This document shows, one piece after another, positions 6,408-13,194 of a stretch of 13,194 nt of DNA. The first letter of the stretch is position 1; each line of letters begins with the position of its first letter. The notes under the pieces are model-generated. The model worked only from the letters and a program-made list of their open reading frames with translations, did no database searches and was not told the origin of the DNA. Origin of the DNA: Pseudomonadota bacterium (GTDB lineage: Bacteria; Pseudomonadota; Alphaproteobacteria; Sphingomonadales; Sphingomonadaceae); NCBI GenBank assembly GCA_029781465.1, contig JAKOWQ010000295.1, positions 1-13,194 of the forward strand, written 5' to 3'. The position numbers and the translations under genes were made by a program.

Positions 6408-6884
6408 ATGAGCAGCGTACCGCAACTTGATTCGATCGATTGGGCCATCCTGCGCGAAGTGCAGGCCGATGCCTCCTTGCCGGTGCACGAAGTGGGCGAG
6501 CGGGTCGGACTTTCGCACAACGCCTGCTGGCGGCGCATTCGCCGGCTTGAGGATAGCGGGGTGATCGCGCGGCGGGTAGCACTGGTCGACCCCGAAAAGC
6601 TCGGCCTGGCAACCACGGTGTTCGTCGCGATCCGTACCAACCGGCACGATCCGGCCTGGCTCGATGCCTTCAGGCGGGGGGTCGAAACGATCGAAGAGAT
6701 CGTCGAATGCCACCGCATGGCCGGGGATGTCGATTACCTGCTCAAGCTCGCGGTGCGCGACATCGCCCACTATGACCGGATTTACCGCAAGCTGATCGCC
6801 GCCGTGCCCGATCTGGCGGACGTATCCTCGAGCTTTTCGATGGAACGGCTCAAGGCAACCACCGCCCTGCCCCGTCCGGCCTAG
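6408..6884 (+). CDS. Lrp/AsnC family transcriptional regulator
   Basis: The 158-residue protein has the two-domain Lrp/AsnC architecture. A DNA-binding winged helix spans residues 7-60 (LDSIDWAILREVQAD, then the recognition helix around LSHNACWRRIRRLEDSGVI). The RAM ligand-binding/oligomerisation domain spans about 67-150, including GDVDYLL at 106-112, near the position where family members bind amino acids. Length is standard. These proteins sense amino acids or related small molecules and often regulate themselves or a divergent neighbour, here the DUF6356 gene. The family commonly responds to amino acids, which makes nearby tryptophan-halogenase-family genes notable, but a regulatory link is only a guess. 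Its TAG stop shares the palindrome CTAG (6881-6884) with the opposing GH97 stop. The ATG at 6408 lacks a good Shine-Dalgarno. Confidence 0.93.
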   Translation: MSSVPQLDSIDWAILREVQADASLPVHEVGERVGLSHNACWRRIRRLEDSGVIARRVALVDPEKLGLATTVFVAIRTNRHDPAWLDAFRRGVETIEEIVECHRMAGDVDYLLKLAVRDIAHYDRIYRKLIAAVPDLADVSSSFSMERLKATTALPRPA

Positions 6885-8944
6885 CGTTTTTTCGCAGTCT
6901 TCACCGGCTCCAGCCTGATCGCGGCGCCCCCGCCCGGCGCGAGCCAGAGCGAGATCGCGTCGTCGCGGGTCACCTTGCGGGTCTCCCAGGCGATGCGGTG
7001 GCGCGCCTCGGTCTCATAGGTTGCGCCTTCGCCGTCGCGGGCGATGGTGGCGAGATAGGTCATCCCCGGCGCAAGGAAATCGAGTTTCAGCGTCACGGTG
7101 CGCGCATCGGCATCGTTGACCCCGCCGGCAAACCAGGTTTCGCTGGCCCGGTCCTTGCGCGCGAAGATCGCATAGCGGCCAACCTCCCCCGCGATCAGAT
7201 GGCTTTCCGACCAGTCGGTGGGGATGGTGCCGATGAAATCGAGCTCGCGCGGGTGCGCCTCAAGGTTTTCGAGGAAATCCGCCGCCATCTGGATCGGCGA
7301 ATAGATCGCGAGATAGAGGCCGAGCTGCTTGGCCAGGGTCGATGCCAGCGGCACGCCGTTCGACCCTTGAAGGCTCAAGACGCCGGGGGTGAAATCCATC
7401 GGCCCGGACAGCATCCGGGTATAGACCAGGTTTGCTTCATGGCCAGGCGGATTGTTGAACTTGCCCCAGGCATTGTATTCCATCCCGCGCGCGCCTTCGC
7501 GGTCGATCCAGTTGGGATAGGTGCGCCTGAGGCCGGTATCCTTGACCGGTTCGTGCGCATCGATCGAAATGTGATATTTGGCCGCCGTCTCAACCACCTT
7601 GAGGTGATGCTGCACCTGGCGCTGGCCATCGTGCCATTCCATCCGCACTTCGCCCGGCTTGTCTCCCTGGGCGATGATTCCGCCGGCATCGGCGACATAG
7701 CCGGTCTTGACCTTGGTTACGCCAAGCGAGGCATAGAATTTCATCGCATCGTCAAGCTGGGCTTCGTAATTGGCGATATTCCCGCCGGTTTCGTGGTGCC
7801 CGATCAGGGTTACACCCTGCTTGCGGGCATAGTCTGTCACCGCCTTGATATCGAAATCGGTCGTCGGCTGGGTAAAGCTGTAGTCGAACCCGGTCCCGAA
7901 CCAGTCACCGTCCCAGCCCTTGTTCCATCCTTCGACCAGCACTCCGCTGAAGTGATGCTTGCGGGCGAAATCGATGTGCTGTTTGGCGCGTTCGGTGGTG
8001 GCGCCGTGGTTCGGACCGGTGGCCCAGGTCCACTTGCCGCTGATCATCCCCCACCAGATCCCGATATAGCGCCCCGGCTTGACCCAGCTGACATCGCCCA
8101 GCTTGTTGGGCTCGTTGAGATTGAGTTCCAGATCGTTCTCGACGATCCCGGCAGCATCGTCGGCCAGGCGGATCGTGCGCCAAGGCGTGGCAAAGGGCAG
8201 ATCGCGCACCACTTTCGCTCCCTGCGAGGAGGGGGCGAGCGTCGTGCGGAAAGTCAATCCGTCGGCGCGCTTGAGCCAGTAGCCCGCATAGTCGACCAGG
8301 GCGGCCTCATGGAACACCATGTGGGTTCCATCCTCGAGCATCAGGGTCAGCGGGGTATGCGCGGTCGAAATCGCATCGATCGGCGTGCGCGAATAGAGCT
8401 GTTCGTAGCGGTTGAATTCGCCGCCGGGAATCCACAGTGCAGTGCCATTGGTGGTGAGGCGGAACTCGGTCAGCTCTTCGGCGATGTGCATGGTCTTGAA
8501 TGCGGGCTGGTCGGGCAGCTCGTAGCGAAATCCGATACCGTTATCGAACAGGCGGAAATGCACGCTGAGCAGCCGCCCGCCGCGATCGGCGTTCTGGCGG
8601 TAACTGACGGTCAGCTCGTTGTAGTGATCGCGCACATAACGGCGCTCGCCCCAGGGCTGTTCCCAGGTCTCGTCACCGCTGCCCCGGCTTTCCCCGGTAA
8701 CGGTGAAGCCGCGATCGAGCGGCAGCCCATCGGTCAGCAGAAAGCCAAGCCGCGAGGGGGAAACAAGCAGCTTGCCCTTGCGGCTGAGCGTCCACACCGG
8801 ATGGCCTTCGCCATCCGCGCCAACCGAAACGGCGATCGTCCCGTCAGGCGAGAGGACCGTGGCGGGCGGTGCGCTGTTCTGGGCGAGCGCAGGGAAGGAA
8901 AACAACAACGCGCCAAACACGCCGAGGATGCGGAACGGGTTCAT
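6881..8944 (-). CDS. GH97 family alpha-glucosidase (SusB-like, inverting type)
   Basis: The 687-residue protein matches glycoside hydrolase family 97. A signal peptide (MNPFRILGVFGALLFSFPALA, cut before Q22) directs it to the periplasm or beyond. After an N-terminal beta domain to about residue 285, the (beta/alpha)8 barrel carries HHETGG with Glu385, KTGYVAD around 413-419, AHEPVKDTG with Glu465, and REGARGMEYNAW with Glu483 and Glu489. These align with SusB Glu439, Glu508, Glu526 and Glu532, the bases, a calcium ligand and the general acid. A Gly rather than Asp at the nucleophile position of retaining GH97 enzymes points to the inverting alpha-glucosidase class. It likely releases glucose from maltooligosaccharides. 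It is the last gene of the operon, 5 nt after the GH13 gene, with AGGAG inside that gene's last codons. Its stop overlaps the lrp-like stop. Confidence 0.94.
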   Translation of the reverse strand: MNPFRILGVFGALLFSFPALAQNSAPPATVLSPDGTIAVSVGADGEGHPVWTLSRKGKLLVSPSRLGFLLTDGLPLDRGFTVTGESRGSGDETWEQPWGERRYVRDHYNELTVSYRQNADRGGRLLSVHFRLFDNGIGFRYELPDQPAFKTMHIAEELTEFRLTTNGTALWIPGGEFNRYEQLYSRTPIDAISTAHTPLTLMLEDGTHMVFHEAALVDYAGYWLKRADGLTFRTTLAPSSQGAKVVRDLPFATPWRTIRLADDAAGIVENDLELNLNEPNKLGDVSWVKPGRYIGIWWGMISGKWTWATGPNHGATTERAKQHIDFARKHHFSGVLVEGWNKGWDGDWFGTGFDYSFTQPTTDFDIKAVTDYARKQGVTLIGHHETGGNIANYEAQLDDAMKFYASLGVTKVKTGYVADAGGIIAQGDKPGEVRMEWHDGQRQVQHHLKVVETAAKYHISIDAHEPVKDTGLRRTYPNWIDREGARGMEYNAWGKFNNPPGHEANLVYTRMLSGPMDFTPGVLSLQGSNGVPLASTLAKQLGLYLAIYSPIQMAADFLENLEAHPRELDFIGTIPTDWSESHLIAGEVGRYAIFARKDRASETWFAGGVNDADARTVTLKLDFLAPGMTYLATIARDGEGATYETEARHRIAWETRKVTRDDAISLWLAPGGGAAIRLEPVKTAKKR

Positions 8945-8949
8945 GACAA

Positions 8950-10598
<1,649 letters not shown>

Positions 10599-10602
<4 letters not shown>

Positions 10603-12437
10603 TCCTTGGCGGCACAAACCGCAAAGCCCAGAGCAGGCAGGGTAATCGTGACAGTGCCCGGCGCGTCGGCCGTTAGAGGGCACTGGCCCGCGAGAGGTGC
10701 GAAGGCAAGGCTGCCAGGTTCGATTGCGATCCGGGCGGTAATGGGCCGGTCGGCAGTGTTGAAGGCTGCAACCACCTCGCGCTGGCTCTCCGGATCGAAC
10801 CGCGAGACGGCAAACAATCCCGGCTTGTCGGAAAATGCCCGGACCTTGGTCGAGCCGCCGCGCAGTGCCGGGGTTGTGCGGCGCACCACTGCCAGATCCG
10901 CGATCAGGCGGTAGAGCGGATGGCCAGGGTCGAAATTCGCCTCGGCGGTCGTCGCATTGGTACCGATCAGCGGCTGATCGTTGTCTTGCGCAACCTTGCT
11001 CGCGAACATGTCCTGACGCGCCTGCTGATCGCCACCGGTGCCGACAAAGCCTTGCTCATCGCCCGAATAAATCACCGGCACCCCGCGCAGGGTCAGCAGC
11101 ATGGCATGGCCCAGCATGGTGCGGGCCAAGAGCTCTTCCTGGGAAATCTGCGGATTGGCCTGTTTGACCAGCATCGCCAGGCGTCCGGCGTCGTGATTGG
11201 ATACGAAGGTCGGCAATTGCAACGCGCCCTGCTTTCCGCCCTGATAAAGCGCATCGTCATCGAACAGCCGGGCAAGATCGGTTGTGCCCGCGCGTCCGCC
11301 GACTGCCTCCGCCACGGCAACCGAAAAGCCGAAATCGAGAACCGCCGGCAGCCCCGCGTTGCGCGTCCATGAGGCGAGCAGCGCCGGATCGTAGTCGCTG
11401 ACCGCTACCTCACCGAATATGTGGAAGTTGGGAATCCCCCTGGCCTTCGCTCGCTCGAGCATGGCCGGGACGAAAGCCTTCCAGAATTCCGAATTCACGT
11501 GCTTTGCCGTATCGATCCGAAAGCCATCGATCCCGAATCGATCGATCCAGCTGCCGTAGATCGCGACGAACCCCTCGACGACCCGCGGATTTTCGGTGGC
11601 CAGATCGTCCAGTCCCGAAAAGTCGCCATAGAGCGCGCTTTCGCCGACCCAGTCCGAGTTGCCGCGGTTGTGATAATAGACCGGATCGTTGAGCCAGGCC
11701 GGAACCTTGGCGTTTTCCTCACCCTTGGGCACAACGGGGGTGTAGGCAAACGAAGGATCGGTCATCCGGGCCCAGTTGGCGGGCGAGGGATCGGCGTCGC
11801 CAGCGAAGCCGGGGTTGATCGGCGCTCCCTTCACCCCGCCGCGCCGCGAGAAGGGATAATCGGCTTTCGAGCGATAGGGATAACCGCCTTCGGGAGCCAG
11901 TTCGCGATACTGGATCACATCGGCTGTGTGGTTGGCGATGATGTCCATGTAGACCTTCATCCCGCGCGCATGGGCTGCCTCGACAAAGGCGCGAAAATCG
12001 CCCTCGGTCCCGAAGTGCGGGTCGACCGAGGTGAAATCGGTCACCCAATAGCCATGATAGCCGGCGCTTTCCTGGCCCGGTGGCCCTTGCACCGGTTTGT
12101 TCTTGAAAATCGGGCCCAGCCAGATCGCGGTGGCGCCCAGCCCCTGGATGTAATCAAGCCGGGCAGTCAGCCCCTTGAGATCGCCGCCGTGGTAAAACCC
12201 GCGCGCCGCAGGATCGAAACCGGTGACCAGCCGATCGCCCCTCAGCCCGCCCCGATCGTTGCCGGGATCGCCGTTCTCGAAACGATCGGGCAGAACGAAA
12301 TAGACCACCTCGTCGCCGGGACCACGCGCCCGAAAATCGGCGGCGGGGGTAGGCATCGCAGCAGGCGTCTGCGCGCAGGCCGGCAGGGCCAGCGCCAGCG
12401 AGAGAGCAAGGGCACAAGGCAACAACGGCTTAGGCAT
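10599..12437 (-). CDS. Secreted GH13 alpha-amylase
   Basis: The 612-residue enzyme is a GH13 alpha-amylase family protein. Region I is DIIANH (165-170), region II GFRID with nucleophile Asp309, region III FGE with acid/base Glu343, and region IV SNHD with Asp416. An N-terminal DEVVYFVLPDRF (42-53) and HGGDLKGLTARLDYI (83-97) are typical of secreted alpha-amylases and cyclomaltodextrinases. Residues 1-22 are a signal peptide. It ends ALPAC, which may be a lipobox at Cys21 (Pro at -2 is unusual) or a type I site. The ATG at 12437 has AGGAG 6 nt upstream and lies 8 nt inside the end of the halogenase gene, implying coupled translation. It probably makes the first endo-cut in starch or glycogen outside the cytoplasm. 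The following GH13 gene overlaps its stop by 4 nt. Surface display is not proven. Confidence 0.93.
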
Positions 12438-13194
12438 CAGGCGCTCCTGCGGGGCAGTACCGGGCGATGAAATCGGCATGGGTAGGCATGCGCGCCGCAT
12501 CGCGCACATAAGCATCCCTTACTGTGGTGAGGAAGCCCGCGAGTTGCTCCGTCGAAAGCTGATCGGCCAGCGGATGCCAGCCCTGCGGATCGATTCCCTG
12601 GCCGATCATCACCTGGACCCAGCCCGGAACATCGAACAGTTCATCGTGTTCCCGCACGATCCGGCCCGAGGCGCGGAACATGGCGATGCGTTCGGCGAGC
12701 GGCTGGGGCAATTCCATCGTCCGCTTGTGGTCCCAGAAGGGCTCGCCGTGTCGGCCGTTGGCGGCATAGTGCAGAATCACGAAATCGCGGATCTTCTCGA
12801 TCTCGAACAGCGCCAGCCGGTTGAAGCCGTCGCGGTCGGCCGCGGCGACGGGACCATTGGGGAGGAAATCGAGCAGACGGCTGATCGCGGTCTGGACAAG
12901 ATGGATCGCGGTCGATTCAAGCGGCTCGATAAAGCCCGAGGCCAGCCCGATCGCCACGACGTTGCGCTCCCAGAAGCGGGTGCGGCAGCCCGAACGGAAG
13001 CGGACCACCCGCGGCTCGGCCAGCACCTCGCCATCGACCTGATCGAGCAGATGTTGGGTCGCCTCATCCTCGCTCATCAGGTCCGAGCAGAACACGTGGC
13101 CGTTGCCGGTGCGATGCTGAAGCGGGATGCGCCAGCGCCAGCCCGCGCGCTGCGCGATCGAGCGGGTATAGGGCACGAGGGGATCGGTACGCGC
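12430..13194 (-). CDS. Tryptophan halogenase family protein, 5' end beyond the window
   Basis: The frame is open to the right edge and ends at TAA 12432-12430, so the last 254 residues are visible, about half of a usual 500-530. They correspond to the part of the first halogenase from about residue 250 on. Shared landmarks are PYTRSIA, WRWRIPLQHRTGNGHV (WxWxIP signature) and GLASGFIEPLESTAIHLVQ, which keeps the Glu-Ser pair matching PrnA Glu346-Ser347. The end, PTHADFIARYC, matches the tail of the first copy. Elsewhere the two differ widely, so they are old paralogues, not a recent duplication. The FAD motif and catalytic Lys lie outside the window. The gene is the upstream partner of the amylase, overlapping it by 8 nt, so a sugar-use operon includes a halogenase. 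Substrate unknown. Confidence 0.9.
   Translation of the reverse strand, partial: ARTDPLVPYTRSIAQRAGWRWRIPLQHRTGNGHVFCSDLMSEDEATQHLLDQVDGEVLAEPRVVRFRSGCRTRFWERNVVAIGLASGFIEPLESTAIHLVQTAISRLLDFLPNGPVAAADRDGFNRLALFEIEKIRDFVILHYAANGRHGEPFWDHKRTMELPQPLAERIAMFRASGRIVREHDELFDVPGWVQVMIGQGIDPQGWHPLADQLSTEQLAGFLTTVRDAYVRDAARMPTHADFIARYCPAGAPDA
12444..12448 (-). promoter_or_regulatory. Ribosome binding site fixing the amylase start
   Basis: AGGAG on the minus strand lies 6 nt before ATG 12437, inside the end of the halogenase gene. It selects the start that gives a clean signal peptide over in-frame ATGs up to 12515. Confidence 0.7.

Noticed and set aside
6885..6895. T-run just after the lrp-like stop as an intrinsic terminator
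   Set aside because: Six T residues follow the stop, but I found no stable stem directly before them, and the bases encode the Lys-rich C terminus of the GH97 protein.
10603..10683. Cys-rich N-terminal extension of the GH13 alpha-glucosidase (four Cys in 27 residues)
   Set aside because: It lies entirely within the amylase coding end, lacks a ribosome site and is unlike GH13 N termini. The ATGA overlap start is better.

Overview
The window is GC-rich, densely packed DNA that most resembles an alphaproteobacterium of the order Sphingomonadales (Novosphingobium/Sphingobium/Erythrobacter type). That assignment is an inference. It rests on base composition, very short intergenic gaps, a DUF6356-type small membrane protein, and the mix of tryptophan-halogenase-family proteins, a cupin_8/JmjC-like protein and secreted GH13/GH97 enzymes, which is typical of TonB-dependent glycan loci in this group.

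Layout. (1) 2-154: C-terminal tail of an unrecognised + strand gene, overlapping its convergent neighbour by 16 nt. (2) 139-3301: a divergent pair of predicted envelope lipoproteins, a Tat-type dienelactone-hydrolase-family protein (-) and a PQQ/haem-c quinohemoprotein alcohol dehydrogenase (+). The dehydrogenase carries an Asp-Phe-Asp active-site motif of the kind linked to lanthanide use. (3) 3309-3345: a 13-bp hairpin (possible terminator) sharing bases with a perfect 12-bp palindrome that resembles a LacI-family operator. (4) 3399-5913: a cupin_8-type putative Fe(II)/2-oxoglutarate oxygenase (+), convergent with a complete flavin-dependent tryptophan-halogenase-family gene (-), 7 nt apart. 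(5) 6059-6884: a DUF6356 small membrane protein (-) divergent from an Lrp/AsnC regulator (+), with an AT-rich gap between them. (6) 6881-13194: a tightly coupled minus-strand operon in the order second halogenase (5' end outside the window) - secreted GH13 alpha-amylase - GH13 alpha-glucosidase - GH97 alpha-glucosidase. Junctions are an 8-nt overlap, a 4-nt overlap and a 5-nt gap.

How the parts fit. The operon gives a full alpha-glucan route: extracytoplasmic endo-cleavage by the amylase, then maltooligosaccharide hydrolysis by a periplasmic GH97 enzyme and a GH13 enzyme without a signal peptide. A halogenase-family gene is translationally tied to the amylase, and a second halogenase faces a cupin protein behind a LacI-like operator. 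Halogenases are therefore wired into sugar use here without an obvious halogenated product pathway, and this is the most intriguing feature of the window. The PQQ dehydrogenase/DLH pair looks like a separate alcohol-oxidation module. No flavin reductase, TonB receptor, LacI gene, PQQ biosynthesis gene, RNA gene, CRISPR array or insertion sequence was seen.
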